Counted from the stretch's first letter, positions 43,942 through 55,799 are shown. The stretch is 64,000 nt of DNA from JAICQM01 sp963781555 (GCA_963781555.1 CAWAGB010000006.1:744001-808000); one strand, 5' to 3'. Numbers and translations are program-made. Notes: a model not told the origin generated them from the letters alone.

Positions 43942-44802
43942 CTACGTGGATGGGGCCAGGAGCAGGCGATACACGTCGATGGGGCGGTCGAGGCCCTTGA
44001 CCTCGCGAGGCCCCAGCCATTCGAAGGCGAGGCCGCTGCCATCGGCGAGGCCGACGGTGACTGGGGAAGCGACCACAGCGGAGGGACCTGCCAGCGCCAT
44101 CAGACGGGCCACGACGTGCACCGCCACGCCCCCGATGTCGCGGCCCATGGGCTCGATCTCCCCGGTGTGGATCCCAATCCGCACGGCCACCCCAGAGCCC
44201 GCCAGCGCGGCGATGATCGCGGCACCGCAGCGCAGTGCCGCCACCGCACTTCGGAATGTCGCCAAGAATCCGTCGCCGGTGGTATTCACCTCGGAGCCGC
44301 CGAAGCGCAACAGCTGGGCGCGTACCAGCCGGTTGTGATCGGCCAGCACCTGCTTCCAGGCGCCGTCGCCGAGCTGCTGCGCGGTCCGGGTGGAGTCGAC
44401 GATATCGGTCATCAGCAGTGTCGAGACGATGCGCTCGTGCTCGCGCGGCATGCCGATGGCATCGCTGTTCCCGGCGAAGTCGAGGATGTGCACCGGCTCG
44501 TCGCCGACGACCCAGGCGTCGTGACCGGGCGGGATGTCTCCCACGTCGAGCGGCCCGAACTCCACCTCCTCGCCGTCGTCCATGCGCACGGCGAATCGGC
44601 CCGACAGGAAGACCTGGACGTGGTGCACCGGGCACGAGGTCGTCCCGGCACCCGGCCCCATGTGCGTCGACCAGCGCCAACCGGGCTGCTCCACGCCATA
44701 CCCGATCGTGTGCGAGCCGATGCGCGCGACCCGAATCTCGGCGAGCGGCAGATCGCGGAGCGCATCGGGGTCGTCGAAGCTCCGGCGCCTGATGGAACCC
44801 AT
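43942..44802 (-). CDS. Cupin-like domain fused to a class III adenylate/guanylate cyclase domain
   Basis: This 286-aa protein has an N-terminal small beta-barrel resembling a cupin sensor (about 25-110; HMGPGAGTTSCPVHHVQVFLSGRF region). A class III cyclase domain follows (about 125-286) with LLMTDIVDSTRTAQQLGD (first metal Asp), NTTGDGFLATF (second metal Asp) and AVHVVARLM. The usual substrate-specifying Lys is Asn (VNTTGDGF) and the transition-state Asn is His (HVVARL), so catalysis may be altered. The arginine of VARL remains. Start 44802 (ATG) is preferred to a TTG 15 bases earlier. It is divergent from the FAD monooxygenase with 77 bases between. Confidence 0.87.
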   Translation of the reverse strand: MGSIRRRSFDDPDALRDLPLAEIRVARIGSHTIGYGVEQPGWRWSTHMGPGAGTTSCPVHHVQVFLSGRFAVRMDDGEEVEFGPLDVGDIPPGHDAWVVGDEPVHILDFAGNSDAIGMPREHERIVSTLLMTDIVDSTRTAQQLGDGAWKQVLADHNRLVRAQLLRFGGSEVNTTGDGFLATFRSAVAALRCGAAIIAALAGSGVAVRIGIHTGEIEPMGRDIGGVAVHVVARLMALAGPSAVVASPVTVGLADGSGLAFEWLGPREVKGLDRPIDVYRLLLAPST

Positions 44803-44879
44803 GGCTCCATGGTGCAACCCGAGCGCAAGCGGCGAGCGAGTTGGGATACTGGATGCGTGACGAGCTGCGGAGCGTGGCG

Positions 44880-46381
44880 ATGACCGAACACGCTGTGGTG
44901 GTAGCAGGAGCGGGGCCTACCGGGCTCATGTTGGCGGGCGAGCTCGCGCTGGCCGGAGTCGACGTTGTGGTGCTCGAGCGACGCCCTACCCAGGACCTCG
45001 CCGGTTCCCGCGCGGGCGGGCTGCACGCGCGCACCATCGAGGTGCTCGATCAGCGCGGCATCGCCGATCGGTTCCTCGAGGAGGGCCAGAAGGCGCAGGT
45101 CGCCGGGTTCGGCAGCGTACGGCTGGACATCGGCGACTTCCCCACCCGACACCCCTACGGGCTGGGGCTCTGGCAGAACCACGTCGAGCGAATCCTGGCA
45201 GGCTGGGTCGTCGAGCTGGGCGTACCGATCCACTGCGGCGTCGCGGTCACCGGCTTCACCCAGGATGAGGCGGGCGTCGACGTGACGCTCTCCGACGGCC
45301 GGTCGTCTGCGGGCGGATACCTGGTCGGGTGCGATGGAGGACGCAGCCTGATCCGCAAGGCGGCCGGCATCGATTTTCCTGGCTGGGATGCGACCACGAG
45401 CAGCCTGATCGCCCAGGTCGAGATGGCCGAGGAGCCGGAGCTGGGCATCCGTCGCGACGCCAGCGGCACCCATGCCCTGGGCAAGGTCGATTACGAGGTC
45501 CGGATGGCAAAGTCGTCTACCGCGAGGGCGGGCTCGTGGGCGTGATGCTCACCGAGGCGAGCGTCGGTGCCACGTCCGAGCCCACGCTTCGAGGACCTGC
45601 AGCGAGCGGCTCATCGCCGTCTACGGCACCGACTTCGGCATCCACAGCCCGACCTGGATCTCGCGGTTCACCGATGCGACCCGGCAGGCTGCCGCCTATC
45701 GGAATGGCCGCGTCCTGCTCGCCGGCGACGCGGCGCACATCCATTCCCCCGTCGGTGGCCAGGGCCTCAACCTCGGCGTCCAGGACGCGGTGAACCTGGG
45801 GTGGAAGCTGGCGCAGGTGGTGCAGCGGACTGTCCCCGGGAGGCCTGCTCGACACGTACCACGCCGAGCGACACCCGGTGGCCGCGCGCGTGCTGCGCAC
45901 CACCATGGCCCAGGTCGCGCTGATGCGCACCGACGATCGCACCGAGGCCCTGCGCGAGAGCGTCGCGGAGCTGCTCGGCATGGACGAGCCGCGGCGACGT
46001 TTCGCCGGGATGATGTCCGGCCTCGACATCCACTACGACCTTGGCGAGGGGCATCCCCTGCTCGGCCGCCGCATGCCGGACCTCGAGGTGGACACCGCCG
46101 ACGGCACGCTCCGCGTCTTCACCCTGCTGCACCACGCTCGTCCGGTCCTGCTCAACCTCGGCCAGGCGGGCGCCCTCGATATCACGCCGTGGGGAGATCG
46201 CGTTCGGACGGTCGAGGCGCGCTACGCCGGCGCGTGGGACCTCCCCGTCGTCGGCACCGTGCCCGCCCCATCGGCCGTGCTCATCCGACCGGATGGCCAT
46301 GTGGCTTGGGTGGGAAACGGTGACGGGGCGGGTCTCACTGACGCCCTTGTCACCTGGTTCGGGGCGCCTGTCGCGGCGTAG
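44880..46381 (+). pseudogene. FAD-dependent aromatic/rifampicin-type monooxygenase, broken by four indels
   Basis: Family sequence runs through the whole interval but in shifting frames. The FAD motif VVVAGAGPTGLMLAGELALAG and ERRPTQDLAGSRAGGLHART are at the start. GDAAHIHSPVGGQGLNLGVQDAVNLGWKL is the second FAD motif, and a thioredoxin-like C-terminal domain (LLGRRMPDLEV to VAWVG) follows. Breaks lie near 45504 (one base missing), 45592, 45609 and 45841 (one extra base each). Correcting all four yields a continuous 499-aa protein of normal length with no internal stop. Either the gene is a recent pseudogene or the region has clustered base errors. If intact it would hydroxylate an aromatic substrate. 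Confidence 0.85.
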
Positions 46382-46391
46382 GCGGGATCTG

Positions 46392-46631
46392 TCAGCCCTT
46401 CGACGTCAGGATCTTGTCGGCCTTGCGGTTGATGCGTTCGAACTCGTCCTTCGTGAGGTTGCCGTCCTTGCGCTGCTTGCGCGACAGCCGCCTGGCACTG
46501 ATTGCATGGCCCTCGTCGGGCATCGGGTAGTTCCCGGTCTCCCTCTTGGCGGACTCCGAGCGTGCCTTCTCCGGAAGGCCGAACTCCCTTGCCGGGAGCT
46601 TGGCTCGCGCACTGGCGGTCAGCTTTGCCAT
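46392..46631 (-). CDS. Small basic hydrophilic protein (DUF6582-like)
   Basis: This 79-aa protein starts MAKLTASARAKLPAREFGLP. YPMPDEGHAISARRLSRKQRK follows, split by Lys/Arg-rich spacing, then a C-terminal helical segment (LTKDEFERINRKADKILTS). The LxxxxRxxLPxxxFGLP...YPMPDxxHA pattern matches a small, widely distributed family of unknown function also seen in phages. Start 46631 is chosen because the family N-terminus begins MAKLT. It is a single-gene unit, tail to tail with the broken monooxygenase (10 bases apart). Confidence 0.75.
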   Translation of the reverse strand: MAKLTASARAKLPAREFGLPEKARSESAKRETGNYPMPDEGHAISARRLSRKQRKDGNLTKDEFERINRKADKILTSKG

Positions 46632-46765
46632 GGGTGCACCTCCTGGGCGCTCCCACCGCACCGATGATGCCAACGTGTGGGACGGGATGCGCCTGGCGTC
46701 GATGGGGGCATCGTCGTAACGGGTCCCGTATGCACGGGGTGACGGACCATCCCAAGGAGATCCTG

Positions 46766-47311
46766 GTGAAGCACATCTTCCCGTTCAGCCCGATGCGCGC
46801 GCTGCCCGTGCTCGTGGCCCTCGTCCTCGTGCTTGCTGCCTGCAGCAGCACGGGCAGTGGCAGCAGCAGCGCATCGGCCAGCGCGTCGGCCAGCACCGCC
46901 TCCGCATCGGAGGGTGCCTCCGAATCGGGGGAGGCCTCTGAATCGGCGAGCGCCGGCGACGAGTACTCGCTCGACCTCGCGACCTCCGACCTCGGCGACA
47001 TCCTGGTCGACCAGGACGGCATGACCGTCTACCGGTTCGTGCCCGACACGGAGGGCGCCAGCACGTGCACCGGTGGCTGCCTCGAGAACTGGCCGGCGGT
47101 GGCGGTGGACGATGGCGAATCGATCTCCGCCGGCGACGGCGTCACTGCCGAGGTGGACACCTTCACCCGCGACGACGGGACCGTCCAGGCGACGGTCAAC
47201 GGCTTCCCGGTCTACTACTTTGCCAACGATGCCGCCGCGGGCGACACGAACGGCCAGGGTGTCGGGGGCAACTGGTACGTGGTCGGTGCCGACGGAGAGA
47301 TGATTCGGTAG
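46766..47311 (+). CDS. Lipoprotein with PF03640-type (COG4315) repeats
   Basis: This 181-aa protein has a signal sequence ending in lipobox LAAC, with the lipidated cysteine at residue 26. A Ser/Ala/Glu-rich linker of about 45 residues follows. Two copies of the secreted-repeat motif come next (GMTVYRFVPDTEG...CTGGCLENWPAV and GFPVYYFANDAAAGDTNGQG). The family is of unknown function, often with electron-transfer or surface proteins. The GTG start at 46766 is chosen because AAGGAG lies 6 bases upstream and the signal peptide begins there. Confidence 0.88.
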   Translation: MKHIFPFSPMRALPVLVALVLVLAACSSTGSGSSSASASASASTASASEGASESGEASESASAGDEYSLDLATSDLGDILVDQDGMTVYRFVPDTEGASTCTGGCLENWPAVAVDDGESISAGDGVTAEVDTFTRDDGTVQATVNGFPVYYFANDAAAGDTNGQGVGGNWYVVGADGEMIR

Positions 47312-47366
47312 GACGCAGGCGGGACGGCGTGCGCGCGACGCGAGCCGCCCCGCCGCCGCGCCCGCC

Positions 47367-47531
47367 TCAGCGGAGGCGCCCGGCGGTCCCTCGCGTGTGG
47401 GCGACGTAGGCGACGCCGACACCCCCCACGATCAGCAGCACCCCGGGCAGGTCGAGATCGGTCGCCAGGACCACCAGCAGACCGATGAGGCTGATCGCCA
47501 AGCCCAGCAGCAGGGCCAGTACGTCGCGCAT
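47367..47531 (-). CDS. Small single-span or hairpin membrane protein (54 aa)
   Basis: This 54-residue protein starts MRDVLALLLGLAISLIGLLV and continues hydrophobic to about residue 42, with one acidic DLDLPG turn between two hydrophobic helices. It ends in a basic tail (HTRGTAGRLR). AAGGA lies 5 bases before the ATG. The stop is 55 bases from the converging lipoprotein gene. No family recognised; topology suggests a two-helix hairpin. Confidence 0.55.
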   Translation of the reverse strand: MRDVLALLLGLAISLIGLLVVLATDLDLPGVLLIVGGVGVAYVAHTRGTAGRLR

Positions 47532-47655
47532 ACGTCCTTTCCGGAGGAGGTGGCGCCGGGGCGGGGCAGCCGCGCCGGCTGTCGGGCATCGTCGCGCCGC
47601 GCGCGGCGCATCGGTATGGCCCGATCGGTGAACCCGGGCAGGACGTCCGGCGGGG

Positions 47656-48090
47656 CTACCAGAGCGCCAGGCCGGTCGCCTCGTCGTGGGTGCGGACCAG
47701 GGAGATATCGGTCCACTCGGTGATCGTGACCTCGGCGACGAACACGACCGTGCCGCGCACCAGGTGGCCCGTCACCGCCCCGCCCGACGCGTCGCCGAAC
47801 GAGCAGTGCGCATGCAGGAACGGCTTGCCGTCGCGCAGGGAGATGTTGCCGATGAATCCGGCGATCTCGTGGTGGGCGACGGAATGCAGCTCGTCGTACG
47901 CCTGCTTCTCCTGGTCGTAGTAGGCGAACGCGGCGCGGGTGGCCGCGCCGACGACGGTGACGTGGGCGGCCAGGATTCCCTGTTCCGCGCAGATGCGCTC
48001 GATCTCCTCGACGAGGTCTGACCCGGTCGCCAGTCGGCCGACGAAGGTGCGGCCCGGCGTGGTCTGCCAGAAGCGGGTGGGGGGTGCCAT
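47656..48090 (-). CDS. PPC-domain (DUF296) protein
   Basis: This 144-aa protein shows the PPC/DUF296 fold signatures: GSDLVEEIERICAEQGILAAHVTVVGA and the C-terminal core KPFLHAHCSFGDASGGAVTG, then HLVRGTVVFVAEVTI. In plants this domain accompanies AT-hooks; bacterial stand-alone forms are trimeric proteins of unknown role, with His residues that may bind metal. No DNA-binding element is attached. It is 15 bases downstream of the FtsX-like gene, so probably in the same transcript. CACCG precedes the ATG. Confidence 0.85.
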   Translation of the reverse strand: MAPPTRFWQTTPGRTFVGRLATGSDLVEEIERICAEQGILAAHVTVVGAATRAAFAYYDQEKQAYDELHSVAHHEIAGFIGNISLRDGKPFLHAHCSFGDASGGAVTGHLVRGTVVFVAEVTITEWTDISLVRTHDEATGLALW

Positions 48091-48105
48091 CGGTGTGGTC
48101 TGCTC

Positions 48106-50643
48106 CTATTCGAAGTGCTTGAGGCTGGCGACGATCGGCTGGCGCGCCGCCAGGCGAGCCGGGTAGAGGCCAGCCACCGCGGCGACCCCGATGCCCAGCA
48201 GGAAGGTGGCGATCAACAACGGCCACGGCACGCTCAGCCCGGCGGCGAAATCGCGTGGCGCTCCGGCGATGATCATCGCCCACGCCACTGCCAGTCCCGT
48301 GCCGGTCGCCAGCACGCCGCCGATGGCACCCAGGATGGCCGCCTCCGAGACGACCATGGCCTGCACCTGGCCGACGGTCATCCCGTGCGCCCTGAGGATG
48401 GCGATCTCCCGGGCGCGCTCGACGACCCCCACGGACAGGGCGTTGAGGATGCCCGCCGCCGAGACGACGACCGCGATGAGGGCCAGCACGTCGAACAGGC
48501 CAATGAGCCGGTCGAATGATCGCGCCAGCTCCCCGGCCAGCTGGATGGCGTCGATCGGCTCGGCGGCGAGCTGCTGGGCCGTGTCGCCCACTGCCTGGCG
48601 AAAGGCGGCGGGCGAGACGCCAGGCGCGGGGACCATGGCCCACAGGCCGGCGATGGTCACGCCGAACTGCGCCGCCGCGTCCGGCAGCGAGACGATGATC
48701 GCGCCGTCCGGCGAGCGCGCGGGCAGGGTGTAGGCGATCACGCCGACCACAGTGAACGGGCTCGGCGCTGCGCCTGGCTGGCCCAGCTCCAGGGTGTCGC
48801 CCAGCGCCAGGCCGTCGCGGGTTGCCATTGGCTCGGGCACCAGCACGGCCCCGCCCTCACGCAGGGCATTGAACGCCGCCGCCCGGTTGCCCGCGGTGAA
48901 GATGAACGAGCCCGCGTCCTGGAAGACGGTCGGGTCGATCCCGGCCATGCTCACCTCGCGAGCCAGCGCGCCGTCGGTGACCACGGCCGGGAACTCGGCG
49001 ATCGGGCTCGTTGCGACCACGCCGGGGGTCTGGGTGAAGGTGGGCCGGAACGCTTCGATCTCCTCCGGCAGTGCCAGCCGGATCGCCGTTCCCCCGGGCA
49101 GGACCGATGCGATCCAGCGTGATGCCGTCATCCGCGCGCTGTCGGCCACGGTGCCGAGGGCGATGACCGACGCCAGGGCGATCATCAGCGCCCCCACCGT
49201 GAGGCCGGTACGCACCCGATCGCGCCCAAGGTTGGCGCGTCCCAGCATCCCCTCCGCGCCGAAGAACCATTCGAACGGACGACCCAGGATGCGACCCAAC
49301 GGCAGGAGCAGCCAGGCCGATGCCACCGCCCCACCCACGAGGAGGGCGAGGGCCAGCAGGATGGCGGGGATGGGTGCCGAGCCGCGCTCGAACGGGTAGA
49401 ACACGATCCCGACCAGCACCACCGCCAGCTCGAGCAGCACGATCCAGCGCAGGCGCTGCCGAAGCGATCCGCCGGGGCGCAGGGTGGGACGCAGCGCGAC
49501 GAGCGGGCTGGTGCGCGCCGCCTGCATCGCCGGCACCGCCGAGCCCGCCGCAGTGACCGCGATGCCCATCCCGGCGGCCAGAGCGAGGGCCGGGAGGTTG
49601 AGCGGCAGGCCGTCAACGAGCACGGCGCGCGTGGAGCGCAGGAACCCGATCATCAGCGCCGCCAGGCCGATCCCACCGACCACCCCCAGCAGGGCGCCGG
49701 CCGCCCCAAAGAACAGGCCCTGGCGGACGAACAGGCCGACCACCTGGCGCCCTGTCGTGCCCGCCGCACGCAGCAGGCCGATCTCCCGCATCCGCTCGGT
49801 GAGGGTCATGGCCAGCGTGTTGGCGACCAGGAACGCGCCGACCACCAGCGAGACCAGCCCGAATAGAAAGGCGATGGGCGCGAAGGCGGTCTGCGCCCTC
49901 GCGAAGCGGGCGGCGGCGTCGGCTGCCGTCTCGACCACGAACGCCTCGCGCAGGTCGCTGTCGAGGGCCGCCTGCACATCCGCCTCGCGGCCCTCCTGGA
50001 CGACGAGGTCCACCGATGCGACCGGGGCAGGATTTGCGAGCGAGGCGTCGAGCTGGTCGCGGCTGACCAGCATCACCTCGCCCTGCTCGAGCGCCCCGAA
50101 GCCGAGGTCGTCGATGAGCCCGACGATCACCAGCGCCGGCGCCTCCGGCAGCCGCCCGACGATGAGCAGCTGGTCGCCTACCTGCTGGTCGTGCTCCGCC
50201 GCCCAGCGCGCGTTGAGCAGCACGCCGGTCGGATCGGCTGCCGAGAGCGGCGTGCCCGCCACCAGGTGCGGGTCGCGCACCTCCGCCTCGAGGGTCGGGT
50301 CGACGGCGATGGCGACGAGCCCGAAGACCTGCTCCTCGGGTCCGGGCGGCGTGGACAGGGTGAGCCGCCGCTCGCCGACCGGCGCGGCCGTGGTGACCCC
50401 CGGCACGCGACGCAGGGCATTGACCGCACGCGGCGTGAAGCCGGCGGAGTCGAAGGCGCGGACGCGGATGGTGGCATTGCCGAGCAGCTCCTGGGCGGCG
50501 CGGCGAACGGCATCGCCGGCGGCCTGGTTGGCGATGAGCGTGGCCGCCACCACCGCCACCCCGACGGCAATCGAGATGACGGTCAGCGCGCTGCGCAGCG
50601 GGCGGGCTGCCACGCCGCGCCAGGCGAGCGAGGCGAACCGCAT
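48106..50643 (-). CDS. FtsX-like (MacB/LolC type) ABC permease with two FtsX domains
   Basis: This 845-aa membrane protein has an N-terminal TM helix (SALTVISIAVGVAVVAATLIA) followed by a large extracytoplasmic MacB_PCD domain. Three TM helices follow (about 255-375), then a second extracytoplasmic domain and a C-terminal set of three TM helices (about 700-840). Such permeases move lipids, peptides or act mechanically on the cell wall rather than importing solutes. It is paired with the LolD-like ATPase that ends 5 bases upstream (GACCG-ATG). Duplicated FtsX modules in one chain remove the need for a second permease. Confidence 0.92.
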   Translation of the reverse strand: MRFASLAWRGVAARPLRSALTVISIAVGVAVVAATLIANQAAGDAVRRAAQELLGNATIRVRAFDSAGFTPRAVNALRRVPGVTTAAPVGERRLTLSTPPGPEEQVFGLVAIAVDPTLEAEVRDPHLVAGTPLSAADPTGVLLNARWAAEHDQQVGDQLLIVGRLPEAPALVIVGLIDDLGFGALEQGEVMLVSRDQLDASLANPAPVASVDLVVQEGREADVQAALDSDLREAFVVETAADAAARFARAQTAFAPIAFLFGLVSLVVGAFLVANTLAMTLTERMREIGLLRAAGTTGRQVVGLFVRQGLFFGAAGALLGVVGGIGLAALMIGFLRSTRAVLVDGLPLNLPALALAAGMGIAVTAAGSAVPAMQAARTSPLVALRPTLRPGGSLRQRLRWIVLLELAVVLVGIVFYPFERGSAPIPAILLALALLVGGAVASAWLLLPLGRILGRPFEWFFGAEGMLGRANLGRDRVRTGLTVGALMIALASVIALGTVADSARMTASRWIASVLPGGTAIRLALPEEIEAFRPTFTQTPGVVATSPIAEFPAVVTDGALAREVSMAGIDPTVFQDAGSFIFTAGNRAAAFNALREGGAVLVPEPMATRDGLALGDTLELGQPGAAPSPFTVVGVIAYTLPARSPDGAIIVSLPDAAAQFGVTIAGLWAMVPAPGVSPAAFRQAVGDTAQQLAAEPIDAIQLAGELARSFDRLIGLFDVLALIAVVVSAAGILNALSVGVVERAREIAILRAHGMTVGQVQAMVVSEAAILGAIGGVLATGTGLAVAWAMIIAGAPRDFAAGLSVPWPLLIATFLLGIGVAAVAGLYPARLAARQPIVASLKHFE

Positions 50644-50648
50644 CGGTC

Positions 50649-51398
50649 CTACAGGCCGAGCGCGGAGAGGCGGCGGATCAGGCCGGCTGGTGCGTGCTCG
50701 CGACGCCGGCCCAGCTGGATCTCGTCACGCACCGAGCCGTCACGGATGACGAAGACCCGATCCGCGTACGCGGCGGCGCGCGCGTCGTGGGTGACCAGCA
50801 CGATCGTCTGGCCGAGCCGGTCGCACGAGTCCCACAGCAGGTCCAGGATCTCCGCGCCGGTGGTGTAGTCGAGGTTGCCGGTCGGCTCGTCGGCCAGCAG
50901 GATCGCGGGTGAGGGTGCCAGCGCCCGGGCCAGCGCGACCCGCTGCTGCTCCCCTGCCGAGAGCTGGTCGGGCCGATGGTCCGCCTTGTGCGCCAGGCCC
51001 ACCAGCTCGAGAAGCTCGTCGACACGAGGCCGGTGCTCGCCCACCGAGCCCCCCGCGATGAGGAACGGCAGGGCCACGTTCTCCGCCACGCTCAGGAGCG
51101 GGATGAGGTTGAAGAACTGGAAGACGAAGCCCGTCTTGGCGCGGCGAGTGAGGGTGCGCTGCTCATCGTCGAGGGCAGTGATGTCAATCCCGTCGATCAC
51201 CACCGTTCCGCTGGTCGGGGAGTCGAGCCCGCCCAGGAGCTGGAGCATGGTGCTCTTGCCGGACCCGGAGGGGCCCATCAGGGCGACGAACTCGCCGCGG
51301 GCGACCGAGATGGAGGTGTCGCGCAGGGCCTCCACGTCACCGGTGCCGAGCGGGTACGTCTTGGCGAGGTCGCGCGCCTCGAGGATCAGGGACGTCAC
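50649..51398 (-). CDS. LolD/MacB-type ABC ATP-binding protein
   Basis: This 249-aa ATPase has Walker A GPSGSGKST (about 42-50), FVFQFFNLIPLLSVAENVALP (Q-loop region typical of LolD/MacB), signature LSAGEQQRV, Walker B ILLADEPTGNLD and LVTHD. The NLD after Walker B is diagnostic of this subclass. It works with the FtsX-like permease downstream. The start is GTG 51398. 52 bases separate it from the upstream CAP-protein gene. Confidence 0.94.
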   Translation of the reverse strand: MTSLILEARDLAKTYPLGTGDVEALRDTSISVARGEFVALMGPSGSGKSTMLQLLGGLDSPTSGTVVIDGIDITALDDEQRTLTRRAKTGFVFQFFNLIPLLSVAENVALPFLIAGGSVGEHRPRVDELLELVGLAHKADHRPDQLSAGEQQRVALARALAPSPAILLADEPTGNLDYTTGAEILDLLWDSCDRLGQTIVLVTHDARAAAYADRVFVIRDGSVRDEIQLGRRREHAPAGLIRRLSALGL

Positions 51399-51450
51399 GC
51401 GATGGAGTCTACCGGTTGCCGGTCGGACGCTCCCCCGCGTCCGTCCGCCG

Positions 51451-52395
51451 TCAGTTGAGGGTGAAGCCGATCACTCCGCCGAGCACGCCCTGCACGAAGC
51501 CCGCGTCCGATGTGCTCGCGGCGATGACGCGCAGGCTGCCGGTGGGGGCGGACTGGGTGGCGTCACCGCGCGGCCAGGCAGCGTCGAGCGGAAGGGCGCG
51601 AACCGCGTGTGCCGACCAGCCGTGCTGGCGGGCAGCGACGGGAGCTGCCCCATCGAATGGCGCGGAGGGGGTTGGACGCACCGGGGTCGGCATCGACACA
51701 ACCTTGGGCGCCGGATCCGGGGCAGCTGCGGGGCTTGCGGGGGCCGCCGGGCGACTCACCGTGCCTGTCGAGCCACCACCGCCGCCCGAGCTCGGAGGTC
51801 GCGGCGTGGAGGTCGGGGGCGGCGGGGCGGGCGTCGAGGAGAGCGCCTGCATGAACAGCTCGGTGTAGAAGCGCGGGCTGCGAATGGCGCCCAGGAAGCT
51901 CACGTTGTCCGCCGCGTAGGCGCCGATGCCCCCATGGGTCCATTCGCCGTTGAGAATGTTGGCGCGGTGCCCGGGCGAGGCCATGAAGCCCTCGTGGATC
52001 TTGACCGGCGAGTCCGCGTCGCTCATGCCGTTGTTCCAGCCGATGTTCTCGCCGCCGTATCGGTATGAGAGTCCGTTCGTGTCATACCAGTGGTAGACCT
52101 GATAGCCGCTGCCCGCGACGGTGTGATCGAAGTAGTTGCGCTGCACCTGGTCCTGGGAGCGCCAGCGTGCGAGCCCCACCAGCGTCGAATGGCCCTGGAG
52201 GACGCGGAGCCCGTTGTTGGCGCGCGCACCGTTGGTCAGCTGCCAGACGGTGCCCTCGGCGCCCGACTGGTTCCAGCCCGTCGTCAGGGGCGCCTGCCAC
52301 GTCGCGAGGAGCGCCGCTCCGAGGAGGGCGGTGCTGCCCAGCAGGGCGGCACGGGCGACGGCGTGGCGGGCGCGTCGCGGGAAGTGGTCGGTCAT
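51451..52395 (-). CDS. Secreted CAP/SCP-domain protein
   Basis: This 314-aa protein has a basic N-terminus and hydrophobic signal/anchor (about 14-36), then a CAP domain (about 50-185). The latter shows LTNGARANNGLRVL, YFDHTV, GENIGWNNG and SPGHRANILNGEWTHGGIG, the conserved CAP histidines and glutamate. A Pro/Ser/Gly-rich linker and a hydrophobic, Gly-rich C-terminal segment follow. CAP proteins are extracellular; bacterial members are linked to lipid or cell-wall binding but lack a settled activity. Start 52395 (AACCG-ATG) leaves an RR motif directly before the hydrophobic segment. Confidence 0.9.
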   Translation of the reverse strand: MTDHFPRRARHAVARAALLGSTALLGAALLATWQAPLTTGWNQSGAEGTVWQLTNGARANNGLRVLQGHSTLVGLARWRSQDQVQRNYFDHTVAGSGYQVYHWYDTNGLSYRYGGENIGWNNGMSDADSPVKIHEGFMASPGHRANILNGEWTHGGIGAYAADNVSFLGAIRSPRFYTELFMQALSSTPAPPPPTSTPRPPSSGGGGGSTGTVSRPAAPASPAAAPDPAPKVVSMPTPVRPTPSAPFDGAAPVAARQHGWSAHAVRALPLDAAWPRGDATQSAPTGSLRVIAASTSDAGFVQGVLGGVIGFTLN

Positions 52396-52588
52396 CGGTT
52401 GTGCTCCTGGCGAGGCCGCTGGGGCCATTCGTTCGTCAGCCACCATGGTCGCGGCGCCGGGCGGTCAGGTCAGTAGGCGGGTCGTCCGGGTCCGGGCCAT
52501 GACCTGGGGGTGGCTGAGTCAGGGGACGCGGCAGGACCATCGGGGGGCAGCGCATCCGGCCGGCCGCCGGATGGGCGACCATGGACCC

Positions 52589-53362
52589 ATGCGGCTCGCC
52601 TTCCACCCGACCCCGGACCCCATTGACCCGCGGCGGCGGACCATCGCCCTGCTGCACGGGCTGACGGCATCGTCCCGCACGTGGTGGCGCGTCGCGCCGG
52701 CGCTCGCGGACGCCGGATGGCAGGTGCTCGCACTCGACCTGCGCTGCCACGGGTCGTCCGGCTGCGAGGAGCCGATTGGTCGCTGGGACGCCGCCGACGA
52801 CGTCGTTGAGACCCTCGCCACGGTGCTTGGCAGCGCCCGCGTCGACGTGCTGTGGGGTCATTCGCTCGGCGCCCGCACGGCGCTTCAGATCCTTGCCCGC
52901 CACCCGGGCACGGCGGACCGCGCCGTGCTGGAGGACCCACCGGGCGTCCGCGCCGACCGCACTGAGCAGATCGCCCGCTGGCGGCATGAGACGGCGCTGG
53001 CGCGGGCCGATCCCGCCGCCTACGCCGCCGAGGTGCGCGCCATGGACCCCTCCCTCGGTGCACGGGATGTGCAGGTCGTGGTGGCCGACGTCGCCGACTG
53101 TCGCATCGAGCCGATCATCACGGCGATCCAGGGTGGCCTGGCGATGGCCGATCCAGCGGACGAGCTGATGGCGCTCGTGCGCCAGCCAACCCTGCTGCTT
53201 CTGGCGGAGGAGGAGCGGTCCGGCCTCACCGGCGAGGCTCGCGCCCAGGCCATCGCGCGTCTGCCAGCCGGGTCGCGGACCGTGGTCTTCGAGAGTGGCC
53301 ATACCGTCCACCGCGAGCTGCCGGACTCCTACCTCGGCACCGTCCTGGAGTGGCTCCCCTGA
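52589..53362 (+). CDS. Alpha/beta-hydrolase
   Basis: This 257-aa protein has the oxyanion strand IALLHGLTASSRTWW, the nucleophile elbow LWGHSLGAR (Ser about 91), a helical cap and a C-terminal VFESGHTVHRELPD that carries the catalytic histidine. Members include esterases, lactonases and haloalkane-type hydrolases; substrate is not indicated. The ATG at 52589 follows GACCC; an in-frame ATG 18 bases upstream is possible. Its TGA forms the first bases of the CsoR-like operator of copA. Confidence 0.87.
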   Translation: MRLAFHPTPDPIDPRRRTIALLHGLTASSRTWWRVAPALADAGWQVLALDLRCHGSSGCEEPIGRWDAADDVVETLATVLGSARVDVLWGHSLGARTALQILARHPGTADRAVLEDPPGVRADRTEQIARWRHETALARADPAAYAAEVRAMDPSLGARDVQVVVADVADCRIEPIITAIQGGLAMADPADELMALVRQPTLLLLAEEERSGLTGEARAQAIARLPAGSRTVVFESGHTVHRELPDSYLGTVLEWLP

Positions 53363-53408
53363 TACTCCCCCGGGGTATTTGACAGCACCGGCTCACCGTC
53401 ACCACAAT
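53362..53408 (+). promoter_or_regulatory. CsoR-like copper operator plus promoter of copA
   Basis: ATACTCCCCCGGGGTAT (53362-53378) resembles the GC-tract pseudo-palindromes bound by CsoR copper repressors. It abuts TTGACA (53379-53384); CACAAT (53403-53408) follows after an 18-base spacer, and the copA ATG is only 6 bases further, so the transcript may be leaderless. A repressor on this site would block -35 recognition. No csoR gene is in the window. Confidence 0.65.
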
Positions 53409-53414
53409 GGCCGC

Positions 53415-55795
<2,381 letters not shown>

Positions 55796-55799
<4 letters not shown>

